The notes: generated by a model not told the origin, from the sequence alone. Shown: positions 1 to 10,860, numbered from the stretch's first letter. The stretch: DNA of 41,562 nt from Lysinibacillus alkalisoli (GCF_014643595.1 NZ_BMJT01000015.1:1-41562), one strand, 5' to 3'. Numbers and translations: made by a program.

Positions 1-809
1 CCTTGTGCAAAGGTTTGATTAGGTGCTGTTATCGCTTGACGATTGGCTACATGTAGTAACGCATCTTCTTGCCATACATTACTTAATTTTAATAAATCTT
101 GTGCTGTAGCATGTACCATACCGTCCCCTTGAATACCGTCTAAATAACGCACAAAGTCATACGCGTGTAATGTATCTGGTAATACGAATTTATTGTCACA
201 GTGAATAAGTCCGTATGCTAAAGAGGGAATTACTTGCTTCGTATATCGCCTATGATAAACCGCTGTTTGTTGCATCTGTAATGGCTCAAAAATCACTTGC
301 CGCATAAACTGCGTATAACTGCCTGTAATTTCAGTAATAATTTGTGCTAAACATACGTATCCTGTATTGCTATAACTTTGTTTGGTGTCTGGTGTAAATA
401 ATAGTGGCTGTTGATGTGTATTTAGCAATTGTAGGACATCTTCATTGGTTGCTATATTTTCACATGACCAATATTGCTCAATTAACGCCATATAATCTGG
501 TAAACCCGATGAATGATTTAATAATTGACGTATTGTGAGTGCTGGATAAGGGAACGGTGTGAGATATTGTGCCACTGCATCATCATATTGTAATTTTCCT
601 TGTTGTTGTAATAGCATAATCCCTAATGCTGTTATAGGTTTTGACACAGAAGCCAGTTCAAAAACAGCATTATTTTGCAAAGGCACTTCGTCTATATTTT
701 GACCAAAAACTGCTTGATACTTTATGATTTGATCTTTTGCTATCATAATCTCACCTGAGAAAATACCTTCTCGTGCTTTCTGTTCAAAAATCGCTTGTAC
801 GCGAATCAT
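1..809 (-). CDS. Serine hydrolase, beta-lactamase/PBP fold (3' end beyond window)
   Basis: About 269 codons are visible before the gene runs off the left edge. The protein has no signal peptide and starts MIRVQAIFEQK. The class C beta-lactamase / penicillin-binding-protein fold is shown by the SxxK nucleophile motif SVSK within ELASVSKPITALG (near residue 54) and the YxN motif in YSNTGYVCLAQI (near residue 146); the third motif lies outside the window. The start codon overlaps the stop of the upstream siderophore-binding lipoprotein gene in an ATGA, which indicates translational coupling and probably shared Fur control. Family members include esterases, D-aminopeptidases and beta-lactamases, so the substrate cannot be named. 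The coupling suggests, by inference only, a siderophore esterase or amidase. Fold assignment is confident; function is not. Confidence 0.85.
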   Translation of the reverse strand, partial: MIRVQAIFEQKAREGIFSGEIMIAKDQIIKYQAVFGQNIDEVPLQNNAVFELASVSKPITALGIMLLQQQGKLQYDDAVAQYLTPFPYPALTIRQLLNHSSGLPDYMALIEQYWSCENIATNEDVLQLLNTHQQPLLFTPDTKQSYSNTGYVCLAQIITEITGSYTQFMRQVIFEPLQMQQTAVYHRRYTKQVIPSLAYGLIHCDNKFVLPDTLHAYDFVRYLDGIQGDGMVHATAQDLLKLSNVWQEDALLHVANRQAITAPNQTFAQ

Positions 810-1747
810 TGAATGGCCTCTCTAGCCGCTTCTAAAATCCGAACACGCCCATTCAATGTACCACCACCCATGACTAATGGGTCAACGGCATTAATCCATA
901 CATGGTTATTTTTCACAGCTTTAAGCCCTTTCCATACTTCACTTTCTTGTAACTCATTTAGGACATTTTCTTGCATGGCATTTTCATATTCATCAAATTG
1001 CAAAAAGAGATAGTCAGGATTGGCACTCACTAGACCTTCTAATGTTAATACCGTTTGTTGTGCAACATTCTCGACAACGCTAGGAATAGTAAGCCCAAGC
1101 TCGCTGTATAATACATCATTCAAGAACACGTCTTTAGGGTAAATCATCATCTCACCACCACGCAAACGTACAGCGAGTACTTCTTGTGCTTTAAATTGCT
1201 TTAAATGAGTGACAGCTTCCTTTTTATCTTGATTATACGTTGCAATTAACGTCTCTGCTTTTGCCTCAGTATTCGTCACTTGCCCTAACATAAGTAAGTT
1301 CTTTTCCCAATCAGGGCCAAAATGAGAAGTCGGGATTACAGGTGCAATCTTCTCTAATTGTTTTGTCACTTTTGGGTCTTCCATATCCGTACTAATAATT
1401 AAGTCTGGCGCTAGTTCTAGCACATACTCTAAACTCTCATCACTTGTGCCTAATAAGGGAATCGTATCTTTTGTCACATCACCAAAGAAACTTGGGAAAG
1501 GCTCGTCATCACTACCTACTGCACTCGCTGCATATGGTGTGACACCTAAAGATACTGCATCCTCAATTGACTCAAAAGCATTTAAAAATAAAATCTTCTG
1601 GGGGTCAGCTGGAATCGTATACGTTTGTTCTAAATACGTAATCTCCTTAGTCGCTGAGTGAGCTTCATTCTTTTCCTCTTTACTACATGCAACTAACAGT
1701 AAGAGTACAGTAATGTATAAACACATCATTTTGATACTTTTTAACAT
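806..1747 (-). CDS. Iron-siderophore ABC transporter substrate-binding lipoprotein
   Basis: Extracellular siderophore receptor of the FecB/FhuD type (helical-backbone periplasmic binding protein), expected to deliver ferric siderophore to an ABC permease that is not encoded in the window. Residues 1-20 form a signal peptide that ends in the lipobox LVAC, so Cys21 would be lipidated. The body contains family segments such as LELAPDLIISTD and LVSANPDYLFLQFDE. I chose the ATG at 1747 rather than the one at 1768: it has an AGAGG ribosome-binding site and gives a proper short lipoprotein signal, while the upstream ATG abuts the Fur-box-like sequence. A btr-like regulator gene lies upstream and a serine hydrolase gene overlaps the 3' end. 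The exact siderophore is unknown. Confidence 0.88.
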   Translation of the reverse strand: MLKSIKMMCLYITVLLLLVACSKEEKNEAHSATKEITYLEQTYTIPADPQKILFLNAFESIEDAVSLGVTPYAASAVGSDDEPFPSFFGDVTKDTIPLLGTSDESLEYVLELAPDLIISTDMEDPKVTKQLEKIAPVIPTSHFGPDWEKNLLMLGQVTNTEAKAETLIATYNQDKKEAVTHLKQFKAQEVLAVRLRGGEMMIYPKDVFLNDVLYSELGLTIPSVVENVAQQTVLTLEGLVSANPDYLFLQFDEYENAMQENVLNELQESEVWKGLKAVKNNHVWINAVDPLVMGGGTLNGRVRILEAAREAIQ

Positions 1748-1768
1748 GGTCCGTTCAACCTCTTTCAT

Positions 1769-1783
1769 TGAGAATTGTTTTCA
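1769..1783 (-). promoter_or_regulatory. Fur box candidate
   Basis: The sequence TGAGAATTGTTTTCA is a 7-1-7 inverted repeat that matches 11 or 12 of the 14 defined positions of the TGATAATnATTATCA consensus known for Bacillus Fur. It lies just upstream of the chosen start of the siderophore-binding lipoprotein gene, so that gene and the coupled hydrolase are probably iron-repressed. Confidence 0.7.
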
Positions 1784-1839
1784 ATTATAAATAGTAGATT
1801 GAAAAGCGTCCATGTATAAAAAGAGGTTTTCTCCATGTA

Positions 1840-3360
1840 CTATTCGGCAAACCATTGTGCTAGTTGTTCAATAATAAGTAGGTGGGGCAGTGCTGCATAG
1901 TCTCGCCATGGAAAATGTGGCACTTCATAACTCTGATGCTGACGCACAGCACGCATCTCCTGCCATAAGTCATGCTGATGAAGCTGTTCATAGGTCAAAC
2001 GAGATACCGCATCTTCATACACAAGTAATAAAATAAAATCGGGGTCATACTGTAATAAATCATCCACGGTAACTACAACTAACTCTGCCACTGGTTCTGT
2101 TATAACAGCTTGTAACTGCAAATCATTTATTAAAACATCACGTACCATACGGTCTTGATATAAATAAATCTCATGCCCTTTCACTAACAACATAAGAAAA
2201 CATTGTTTTTGTTGCCTTTGTAATAACTTGGCTGTCTTTTGTGCCACATTTTTATAATGTTGTAACCACTGGGTCGCTTCTACTTCTACTTGTAAGGTTT
2301 GAGCCACTTGCACTAACTGTGTTTGCCAATCCGATTTTTCATCGATTACAACAACTTTAGCTAATGTTTGTAATTGTTGTATTTGTATTGGTGTGCATGG
2401 ATAAGTAAAAATCGTATCCACATGCGTGCGTTCAAAGAGCAATTGTTTGATATTGTTTGCCACAATATGAGGTGCACGCCCTACTAGCAATTTTACTTTC
2501 ACATCGACTGCAAATTGTTCATAATAATAATTTCGCCATGTGAGATGGATAGGTGCAATCTCTGGGTAAACATATAGTGGTGCTACTATACCTAATAGCG
2601 AGCTGTCTAACACAGCTATTTTTTGTTGCCTGTTCTTCTTAAATTCAGACGGGGCAACCCCCACTTCTTGCTTAAAGCGGCGACTAAAATAAAACTCATC
2701 TTTATAACCTATAGCATGCGCAATTTCTTTTAAGGTCATATGTTGTTGACTTAATAGATGTTTAGCCACATGTAGTCTTTTTTGTGTTACATATTGCATG
2801 ACACTACTGCCATATGTTTTTTTGAATTGCTCTGTAAAATATTTCTCACTCATTTGCGCTAGACTGGCTAATGCCTTAATGGATAATACTTCATTATAAT
2901 GTGTGTCGATATATTGCTGTACATAGTGAATATGATCTGTTGTGCTCATTTGTTGCCTTAAATAGTGATGTGTCATTTGATATACCAGTTCATACAATTT
3001 CGCTTGTTGTAAAAGATTATCTTCCACAAAGATACTTGTTGATAAATCTAGCACTTCTCGTGCAAGTGAAAGGATACGTTCAGGTTCTTGTATGCCAAAG
3101 TGAATAGGTAAGGGCGTCGCAATTGATTTAGTATAAGTAAGTACCATAAACTGTGTGTTCTCTTGTGCATAATATTGTAAGTGTGAATAGGTGAGAGACA
3201 TAAAATAAACTTCATATTGTCTTAATGGATAGGCTATTCCATTATGAACAATCTCTACCTCTCCTTGTGTTACAAGAATGATCAGTTGTGCATCTATATC
3301 CACTGTGCCCTGTTGTTTTGTACGGCAAGTAATTATCTGAGCTTTTATTGGGCTGCCCAT
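1840..3360 (-). CDS. AraC-family regulator with C-terminal siderophore-binding domain (Btr-like)
   Basis: Three-part transcription factor. An N-terminal cupin-like sensor comes first (about residues 1-110). Then come two AraC helix-turn-helix motifs (about 150-250), visible in LSIKALASLAQMSEKYF and MTLKEIAHAIGYKDEFYFSR. A C-terminal FecB-like ligand-binding domain follows (about 265-505). This is the architecture of Btr of Bacillus subtilis, which activates the feuABC uptake genes when it binds bacillibactin, and the total length is similar. I chose the ATG at 3360, preceded by AGAGAGG; the longer frame from a TTG at 3426 lacks a ribosome-binding site. The gene lies directly upstream of the siderophore-binding lipoprotein gene, which supports ligand-responsive activation of iron uptake. 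Its ligand is inferred, not shown. Confidence 0.87.
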   Translation of the reverse strand: MGSPIKAQIITCRTKQQGTVDIDAQLIILVTQGEVEIVHNGIAYPLRQYEVYFMSLTYSHLQYYAQENTQFMVLTYTKSIATPLPIHFGIQEPERILSLAREVLDLSTSIFVEDNLLQQAKLYELVYQMTHHYLRQQMSTTDHIHYVQQYIDTHYNEVLSIKALASLAQMSEKYFTEQFKKTYGSSVMQYVTQKRLHVAKHLLSQQHMTLKEIAHAIGYKDEFYFSRRFKQEVGVAPSEFKKNRQQKIAVLDSSLLGIVAPLYVYPEIAPIHLTWRNYYYEQFAVDVKVKLLVGRAPHIVANNIKQLLFERTHVDTIFTYPCTPIQIQQLQTLAKVVVIDEKSDWQTQLVQVAQTLQVEVEATQWLQHYKNVAQKTAKLLQRQQKQCFLMLLVKGHEIYLYQDRMVRDVLINDLQLQAVITEPVAELVVVTVDDLLQYDPDFILLLVYEDAVSRLTYEQLHQHDLWQEMRAVRQHQSYEVPHFPWRDYAALPHLLIIEQLAQWFAE

Positions 3361-3534
3361 AATTTGTACACTACCTCTCTTAATCAAATCGTTATTGGTG
3401 TTACACATCATCATATATGTTTTCAACTAAAATAACGATTTATAAGAAAAATGATTTGCACTTTATCTGTTGGTTAGCCTGTAAATTTTATAGCCTTTTA
3501 TGTATTGCTGTCACCTTATAATGAAATAGTTAAT

Positions 3535-3615
3535 TTAACTATTTAATCCCATTAATAAGCCACCGATTAACGCTAAGACAAAAATTAAAATATACATGAT
3601 ATTTTTCTTCTTCAT
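3535..3615 (-). CDS. 26-residue membrane peptide at the end of the ABC exporter operon
   Basis: A 27-codon frame starts at ATG 3615 behind a strong AGGAGGTGAG ribosome-binding site that lies in the 13-base gap after the ABC permease stop. The peptide has a basic head (MKKKN) followed by one hydrophobic segment, MYILIFVLALIGGLLMG, and ends LNS. It looks like a single-pass membrane miniprotein, or an exported peptide with a GG pair. It is third in the ATPase-permease-peptide order. I do not recognise a family. It could be a small accessory subunit or regulator of the exporter, or its substrate. The ribosome-binding site and clean membrane profile make expression likely; function is unknown. Confidence 0.6.
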   Translation of the reverse strand: MKKKNIMYILIFVLALIGGLLMGLNS

Positions 3616-3628
3616 CTGTACTCACCTC

Positions 3629-4720
3629 CTATTGTTTAAATGCAAACCTTTCCTTTTTAAAGAGTGTTATCATAAGATAAACGACACCGATCGTTATACT
3701 TAGTGTACTGATGGTATAAATTATGAGAGATAAAAGAGCAATAGGTTCATGGAAGATTTGGCTCAATAAGAATGCTTGATTTGCGATAGGCAACCAGATA
3801 AGCCATGCCTTATCAACTAACAGGTTTCCTAAGCCTAGAGCGATAAATAATAAAAGCATGCCTATAATAGTTGAAAAGGTTTGTACTTCTTTTAAATCTT
3901 TCGCTAAAATACTTAAACAAACATGGATAGCACTATATAAGAAGCATGCTAAAAATGCCACATACATACTCATGAGCATTTGTTTACTCGTAAAGTCAAA
4001 TGTTACTTTATCTGTAAATTTCGTAATGATAATAAAAGCAAGCACTATACCCGTATAAGAAGAAATGACTGTCAGTATATTCGTTATTACCGTTACTAGG
4101 TATTTTATTAAAATAATCTGACTTCTCGAAAGTGGCAAGAGTAGCGATGTTTGAATAGTATTGCGGTCTTTTTCACCTGACACTGTAGCACTTCCATGTA
4201 CAATACCGCCCAATACAACCATCAACAAAATACCCATAGGTACAAAATAAGTCGCAATTTCCAAACCAGTATCACTAGGCTGATGTTGGTCTTTTACTTG
4301 TACTTGCAGCATTTGCTCTGGTTGCTCACCCAAATCAATAATCTGGGTAGTTAAAGAGGCCATTTGTTGATTAATAAAAAGTTGCTCTATGGCTTCTAAT
4401 GCATATCGTGATTCTTTTTTATTACTATTAAAATGAATTGTCACGCTGTCATTAGCATTGCCTTGTAACAAAATATCTTCCTGCTCATCTTTTGTAATTT
4501 GTTGAAATTGATGCTGTGTCAATAAAGAGGTGACATTTGTATTTTCCTCGCCTTCCCATTTAAAGTAAAAAGGTGTTTCTTCTTTATCCATTGTTAACAT
4601 AGTAACTGGTAATGCAATTGAAACGGGAAAAATAAATAAAGGAAGAAGCAACATCAAGAGTGATGACTTCCAATTACGGCTATATTCCTTCCATTCTTTT
4701 TTAAAATAGGCTAGATTCAT
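3629..4720 (-). CDS. ABC-2 type transporter permease (NatB-like)
   Basis: Integral membrane subunit of an exporter. A first membrane helix sits at about residues 18-40. An extracytoplasmic domain follows at about 41-155. Five or six further helices come after it, starting ATYFVPMGILLMVVLGGIV. The segment GSATVSGEKDRNTIQTSLLL is typical of the conserved cytoplasmic loop of NatB/ABC-2 permeases. The start overlaps the stop of the ATPase gene in an ATGA, so the two are translationally coupled. Relatives include the B. subtilis NatAB sodium exporter and antimicrobial peptide exporters, and substrate cannot be read from sequence. A 26-residue membrane peptide gene follows after 13 bases. Confidence 0.85.
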   Translation of the reverse strand: MNLAYFKKEWKEYSRNWKSSLLMLLLPLFIFPVSIALPVTMLTMDKEETPFYFKWEGEENTNVTSLLTQHQFQQITKDEQEDILLQGNANDSVTIHFNSNKKESRYALEAIEQLFINQQMASLTTQIIDLGEQPEQMLQVQVKDQHQPSDTGLEIATYFVPMGILLMVVLGGIVHGSATVSGEKDRNTIQTSLLLPLSRSQIILIKYLVTVITNILTVISSYTGIVLAFIIITKFTDKVTFDFTSKQMLMSMYVAFLACFLYSAIHVCLSILAKDLKEVQTFSTIIGMLLLFIALGLGNLLVDKAWLIWLPIANQAFLLSQIFHEPIALLSLIIYTISTLSITIGVVYLMITLFKKERFAFKQ

Positions 4721-5442
4721 TGCTGGTCGCCTCCATCTACTAATAAACCTTCTAAAAATGGGACTCGTTGTTCATATGTAAGATGTTGAATAGCGCCTTC
4801 AAAAATGAGCGATCCTTTTTGAATTACGCCAATTCGTTCAGTAAGTTCGGCTATCTCATTCATGTTATGAGAGGTAAAAACGATGGTTTTTCCTTGCTCT
4901 TTTAATTGTATAATCAATTGTCTTATTTTTTGCTGAGTGCTTACATCCAAACCATTCATAGGTTCATCTAAAATCAAAATTTCTGGATCACCAATTAACA
5001 CACGAGCAATAGCTACTTTTTGTTTATTACCTGTACTTAGCACATCTACACGTTTATTAATGTGAGGTTGTAACTCTAAATCACTTATTATTTCTTGAAT
5101 TCTGCTATGTAATTGAATTTTGTCTTTATAAAAGAAGCTACCAAACAATGCTAGATTTTCTTGCACAGTTAAATCAGGTAAAGGTCTTGCGTCTGTTGTG
5201 ACAAAACCTAAATATCGCTTAGCTTCTATGCTTTTTGGTTTTATCTCACCACCATTAATCGTATAAGTGCCATCTGTAGGCTCAATTAGACCTGTAATAA
5301 TACGTAATAACGTTGTTTTCCCAGCACCATTCTCGCCTAATAAACCATAAACCTCGCCTTGATGAATCGTTAACGAAATATCATTCACTGCCTTTGTATC
5401 TCCATAACACTTTGTCACATGATGTAGTTTTATAATCGCCAT
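4717..5442 (-). CDS. ABC transporter ATP-binding protein (NatA-like)
   Basis: Cytoplasmic ATPase of the exporter. Walker A is GENGAGKTT (about residues 36-44). The signature region reads LSTGNKQKVAIAR rather than a strict LSGGQ, as in many NatA/CcmA-type ATPases. Walker B with the catalytic Glu is ILILDEPMNGLD, and the H-loop is FTSHNMNE. I chose ATG 5442 because the family begins close to IIKLHHVTKCYG; the ribosome-binding site (GGAGGG) is rather far away at about 14 bases. In-frame starts at 5493 (TTG) and 5478 (ATG) are possible but would add a non-conserved head. It is the first gene of the exporter operon. Confidence 0.87.
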   Translation of the reverse strand: MAIIKLHHVTKCYGDTKAVNDISLTIHQGEVYGLLGENGAGKTTLLRIITGLIEPTDGTYTINGGEIKPKSIEAKRYLGFVTTDARPLPDLTVQENLALFGSFFYKDKIQLHSRIQEIISDLELQPHINKRVDVLSTGNKQKVAIARVLIGDPEILILDEPMNGLDVSTQQKIRQLIIQLKEQGKTIVFTSHNMNEIAELTERIGVIQKGSLIFEGAIQHLTYEQRVPFLEGLLVDGGDQQ

Positions 5443-5568
5443 ACTATAATTTGATTCCCTCCATCTCTTTAGCTTCATATCAACCTTAATCAAGTTACCA
5501 TAAATGAGATATAATGTAAAATACAGCGTGTCTGACTTATAATAAAAAGCCTTTTACAAGGCGCCAAC

Positions 5569-5607
5569 AAAAAACTACTAGTACAACATAGCACTAGTAG
5601 TTTTTTT
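5569..5607 (-). terminator. Rho-independent terminator after dck
   Basis: A 10-bp perfect stem (AACTACTAGT pairing with ACTAGTAGTT) has a 10-base loop and is flanked by an A-run on the left and a T-run on the right. It can therefore act on either strand. It sits 13 bases beyond the dck stop and should end the dgk-dck transcript. Confidence 0.8.
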
Positions 5608-5619
5608 CTTATCATATCG

Positions 5620-6288
5620 TCACTTTCGCAAATGTGACGTTTGCGCTAACATATGGGCAATGCGGCTAACAATAGTATCCACAACTTGCGGGTCCTTCTT
5701 TAAATCATAATCATCAATATTAATGCGTAGCACAGGGCAAGCATTAAAATTATTGATCCAATTTTCATAACGCTCATGCATCTCAAACCAATAGTCATGT
5801 GGCGTTTGTTGTTCCATATCACGCCCTCTTGCATGAATGCGGTCAATGATACTATCAATTGGTCCTTCTAAATAGACGAGTAAATCTGGATGCGGGAAGT
5901 AAGGCGTCATCACCATGGCATCAAATAAATTCGTATATGTTTCATAATCTATAGGTGTCATAGTTCCCTTATCATAATGCATCTTCGCAAAAATACCTGT
6001 ATCCTCATAAATTGAACGGTCTTGGATAAAACCACCGCCGTATTCAAAAATACGTTTTTGTTCCTTAAAACGTTCAGCTAAAAAATACACTTGTAAATGG
6101 AAACTCCATTTTGCAAAGTCTTCATAAAATTTATCAAGATATGGGTTTGTATCTACCTTTTCAAACGATGTGCGAAAATGTAAAGCATCTGCTAATGCTT
6201 GTGTCATAGTGGATTTGCCTACACCAACTGTGCCAGCAATTGTAATAACTGTTTGTGCGGGTATTTGATATTTTTCACGTAGATTCAT
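5620..6288 (-). CDS. dck: Deoxyadenosine/deoxycytidine kinase
   Basis: Salvage kinase that phosphorylates dAdo and dCyd to the monophosphates in the cytoplasm. The P-loop is GTVGVGKST (about residues 19-27). The DRS motif occurs in GGGFIQDRSIYEDTGIFAK, and the lid arginines are in RIHARGRDME. The sequence is very close to what I know of B. subtilis Dck (YaaF), including RFKEQK and MVMTPYFPHPD. The ATG at 6288 overlaps the dgk stop in an ATGA and has a GAGAGG ribosome-binding site; an upstream in-frame start lies inside dgk and is unlikely. The dgk-dck pair between serS and tadA is the known order near the Bacillus origin. Confidence 0.94.
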   Translation of the reverse strand: MNLREKYQIPAQTVITIAGTVGVGKSTMTQALADALHFRTSFEKVDTNPYLDKFYEDFAKWSFHLQVYFLAERFKEQKRIFEYGGGFIQDRSIYEDTGIFAKMHYDKGTMTPIDYETYTNLFDAMVMTPYFPHPDLLVYLEGPIDSIIDRIHARGRDMEQQTPHDYWFEMHERYENWINNFNACPVLRINIDDYDLKKDPQVVDTIVSRIAHMLAQTSHLRK

Positions 6289-6923
6289 GACTGACAGCCT
6301 CTCTCTTCTAACATTTGATTGCATTGTTGTAAGACGTACGTTAAATCATCATGATTTTTAACAAAGTCAATAGCGTCCCCGTTAAAACGCAACACCGGAA
6401 TGTCAGGGTGATTGCGCTCAAATTGGTCAATAAAATCATGGTAGTCTTGTGCTAATTGCTCCATATATTGACGCTCAATCAAACGCTCGAAATCACGCCC
6501 TCTCATTGCAATACGTTGCATTAATGTATCGACGCTCGCATACAAATAAACAACCATATTAGGTTTAGGCATATCTTTTGTTAAAATTTGATAAATGGCT
6601 TCGTACTTTTCGTATTCTGAAGCAGGTAATGTACGCTGTGCAAAAATTAAATTTTTAAAAATATGATAATCTGCTACTACTGGCTTCTTTTCTGCCAAAA
6701 TATACTTTTTAATATCGGTTAATTGTTTATACCGATTACATAAAAAGAACATTTCTGTTTGAAAGCTCCACTCTGCAATATCTTCGTAAAATTTATTTAA
6801 AAAGGGATTCTCATCAACGATTTCCTTTAATAAATGAAAATTTTTATGCGTGGCTAATGCTTGTGATAGCGTTGTCTTTCCGACGCCAATAGGCCCTTCA
6901 ATCGTGATAAAAGGAACATTCAC
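6285..6923 (-). CDS. dgk: Deoxyguanosine kinase
   Basis: Purine deoxynucleoside salvage kinase, 212 residues. The P-loop is GPIGVGKTT (residues 10-18). DYHIFKNLIFAQRTL resembles the substrate segment of B. subtilis Dgk (YaaG), and the lid is RIAMRGRDFE. I chose the GTG at 6923, placed 7-8 bases after AAGGAGG; the longer frame from a TTG would have this Shine-Dalgarno sequence inside the coding region. The 3' end overlaps dck by 4 bases, so the two kinases are translationally coupled. An extended -10 promoter lies about 40 bases upstream. Confidence 0.93.
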   Translation of the reverse strand: MNVPFITIEGPIGVGKTTLSQALATHKNFHLLKEIVDENPFLNKFYEDIAEWSFQTEMFFLCNRYKQLTDIKKYILAEKKPVVADYHIFKNLIFAQRTLPASEYEKYEAIYQILTKDMPKPNMVVYLYASVDTLMQRIAMRGRDFERLIERQYMEQLAQDYHDFIDQFERNHPDIPVLRFNGDAIDFVKNHDDLTYVLQQCNQMLEERGCQS

Positions 6924-6962
6924 GAGAAGCCCTCCTTTGTACAATTCATTTCAGTGCTTTTC

Positions 6963-7011
6963 ATTGTATCATAAAACGCACAAAAACTGAGGCTCGTCGC
7001 TATGCTACAAT
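6963..7011. promoter_or_regulatory. Divergent promoters for dgk-dck and tadA
   Basis: Two extended -10 elements lie back to back. On the minus strand TGATACAAT (6963-6971) precedes dgk, and on the plus strand TGCTACAAT (7003-7011) precedes tadA. Neither has a good -35 box, which fits extended -10 promoters. Confidence 0.5.
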
Positions 7012-7017
7012 AAATGA

Positions 7018-8507
<1,490 letters not shown>

Positions 8508-8650
8508 CCATTACTTCTAGCCTATTGGTATACGTCATTTTTGTTTTTAATCTATTCACTTAGGTTTTAGGTCTTTACTCACGCATTCTATTTTGTCACA
8601 ACCACTTCTTTATATCTTATAATGCTTAATGCACGTTTTTCGTCATACCA

Positions 8651-8679
8651 TTGACATACTTATTTTTTATTGTTAATAA
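8651..8679 (+). promoter_or_regulatory. SigA-type promoter of the chemoreceptor gene
   Basis: TTGACA (8651-8656), a 17-base spacer and TAATAA (8674-8679) lie about 85 bases before the chemoreceptor start. The remaining sequence between 8508 and 8764 shows no gene, and in particular nothing that looks like the 4.5S SRP RNA often found near tadA. Confidence 0.6.
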
Positions 8680-8764
8680 TGAGAATTGGCAGAGAAAAGC
8701 TTTTTTTATTAGATTGAGCAGATTTTGCTAGTAAAAAAAGGGTATATAGACGGAGGCATTTAGT

Positions 8765-10744
8765 ATGGGAATACGAACTAAGATTATGGTGTTGATTGCA
8801 TCTGTGCTCATCGTGACAACTGTGTCCTTTATAGGGATGACAACAAACGATGTAAAAACGACAGTTCAACAATCAACCCAACAAGAAGGCGAACGTGAAG
8901 TAGACCGTTTTAGCACACTAGTAGATAACTACTTTAGTGAGTATGAAAGAGATGTAGCAGTATATGCTAATTTAACTGAGGTGTTGGCATTTGCTGAGCA
9001 AAAAAATAATGACATCACAGCTAAGGATATTCAAAATATTTTCAGCCATTATGTAGGTGTTAAAGACGAACTATTCCAATTATTTATGGGGTTAGAAGAT
9101 GATACCTTTGTGAACTACCCTGCGGATGGTTTAATGGAAGAACCTTCTTATAAACCTACTGAAAAAATGTGGTATAAAGAGGCCATTGCTAACCCAGATC
9201 AAGTCATTGTAGGCGATGCCTATCCTTATCATAACAATGATAAAGAATTATTAGTCCCTGTATCAAAAGCCATTGTTAAAAATGGCAAACCTATTGGTGT
9301 ATTAGCGCTTGATTTACCTTTAGAAAAGGTAAATACTATGCTAAATCAGTTTGAGATTGCTTATGGTGGCTTTGTCTTTGTAGTAGATGGCAAAGGTACG
9401 ATTGTTGTTCATCCTACAGACCAAGGGGAGAATATTAACAAATCAGCCGTATTAGAACAAGCACTAGCTTCACCAACGCAACACGACAAATTTACGATTG
9501 ATGGTGCTACACGTCACCTTTACTATAATGAGGTCGACAACTTCCGCACAGGTGTTGTATTTATGGAGAAAGAAATGTATAAATCGCTAACACAAATGCA
9601 AGTAAAATCACTTGTAATTGCAGGCGTTATTTTAGTCATTAGTTTACTTATTGCTTTACTTTTCACTCGCAAGTTAACACGACCATTGCATCAAGTCATG
9701 CAACAAATCGAAGTGATAAAAGAGGGCGACTTATCACAAGAGATTGTTGTAGATACAAAAGACGATATTGGCAAGCTTGCCGTAAACTTCAATGAGATGT
9801 TACAAAAGTTACGTCAATCCTTTGTAGCCATTCACCAATCTTCAGGTCAATTAGCGAAAGAATCACAAGAATTAAATCGTATTGCCATTGAAAATGCGAG
9901 TACAAGTGACCAAGTAGCGAAAGCGATTTCTGAAGTGGCTGAAGGAGCAGCTGAACAAGCTGAAAATATAGAAGCTATTCAAGCAACAACCGATACCATC
10001 AATCAATCTTTTGATCATCTAAATCAAAGCGCACACGAAATGCAAACGAAAAGTGAACAAACAATTGAAGTGAGTTTGAATGGTAAGACGGTCATTGACG
10101 ACTTACAAACCCAATCAAATGATACGATTTCAAGCATTCAACATACTGAAACACGTATGACTGAACTCACTACTCTTATGCGAAAAATCGAGTCCATTAC
10201 AGATGTAATTAACGCCATCTCAGAACAAACTAACTTACTTGCACTAAATGCTTCTATTGAAGCTGCACGAGCTGGAGATGCTGGCAAAGGCTTCGCAGTT
10301 GTCGCACAAGAAGTACGTAAATTAGCGGAAGAATCACATCGTTCATCTAACGATATTGCACAATTAATTTTACAAGTCAGTCATACGCTAGAAAACACAA
10401 CAAAAGAAATGTTACACACTAAAGAACGCATTATTGCACAATCTACTGGTGTTACACGAACAGGTGAAGCCCTGAAAAATATTGAGTTAAATATGAGTGC
10501 TTTAAATGATGATGTTCATCATTTATATGCAGGCATTGAACGCTTAATGGGTGCTCAACAAGAAGCCACTTATCAAATCACCCAGATTGCAGCAATTTCT
10601 CAACAATCTGCAGCTGCAGCCGAAGAAATTAGTGCCTCTGCTGAACAGCAATCTTCCATGGTTAACCAAATGCAAGATGTTGCTAACCAAGTACGTGAAG
10701 AGAGCGAAACACTTGACACTACTATTCGACAATTCCGTGTATGA
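8765..10744 (+). CDS. Methyl-accepting chemotaxis protein
   Basis: Transmembrane chemoreceptor of 659 residues. TM1 is at about residues 7-27. An extracellular double-Cache sensor (about 35-275) contains motifs such as [21 protein letters not shown] at its ligand-pocket region. TM2 is at about 280-300, followed by HAMP (about 302-355) and a long cytoplasmic coiled coil. Its hairpin tip is [18 protein letters not shown], the conserved CheA/CheW contact region. The distal end has the Ala/Glu-rich methylation helix [20 protein letters not shown]. Double-Cache receptors commonly sense amino acids or carboxylates, but the ligand cannot be told here. Monocistronic between its own promoter and a terminator. 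Confidence 0.95.
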   Translation: MGIRTKIMVLIASVLIVTTVSFIGMTTNDVKTTVQQSTQQEGEREVDRFSTLVDNYFSEYERDVAVYANLTEVLAFAEQKNNDITAKDIQNIFSHYVGVKDELFQLFMGLEDDTFVNYPADGLMEEPSYKPTEKMWYKEAIANPDQVIVGDAYPYHNNDKELLVPVSKAIVKNGKPIGVLALDLPLEKVNTMLNQFEIAYGGFVFVVDGKGTIVVHPTDQGENINKSAVLEQALASPTQHDKFTIDGATRHLYYNEVDNFRTGVVFMEKEMYKSLTQMQVKSLVIAGVILVISLLIALLFTRKLTRPLHQVMQQIEVIKEGDLSQEIVVDTKDDIGKLAVNFNEMLQKLRQSFVAIHQSSGQLAKESQELNRIAIENASTSDQVAKAISEVAEGAAEQAENIEAIQATTDTINQSFDHLNQSAHEMQTKSEQTIEVSLNGKTVIDDLQTQSNDTISSIQHTETRMTELTTLMRKIESITDVINAISEQTNLLALNASIEAARAGDAGKGFAVVAQEVRKLAEESHRSSNDIAQLILQVSHTLENTTKEMLHTKERIIAQSTGVTRTGEALKNIELNMSALNDDVHHLYAGIERLMGAQQEATYQITQIAAISQQSAAAAEEISASAEQQSSMVNQMQDVANQVREESETLDTTIRQFRV

Positions 10745-10775
10745 TCGCTATAAAGAAATCGCTTTACTAAAATAA

Positions 10776-10822
10776 CCCTGAATAATAGACACTGTAAAAG
10801 TGCCTGCTATTCAGGGCTTTTA
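10776..10822 (+). terminator. Terminator-like hairpin after the chemoreceptor gene
   Basis: CCCTGAATA...TATTCAGGG forms the base of a long imperfect stem that includes ACTG...AGTG, followed by CTTTTA. It lies 31 bases after the chemoreceptor stop. The T-run is short, so efficiency is uncertain. Confidence 0.6.
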
Positions 10823-10860
10823 TGTGAAAGCATAGAGATTTCTCTCACTAACTTATAACA

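Noticed and set aside
8508-8764. 4.5S (SRP) RNA gene expected near tadA
   Set aside because: The sequence is AT-rich without the conserved SRP helix 8 motif; only a promoter for the chemoreceptor can be supported.
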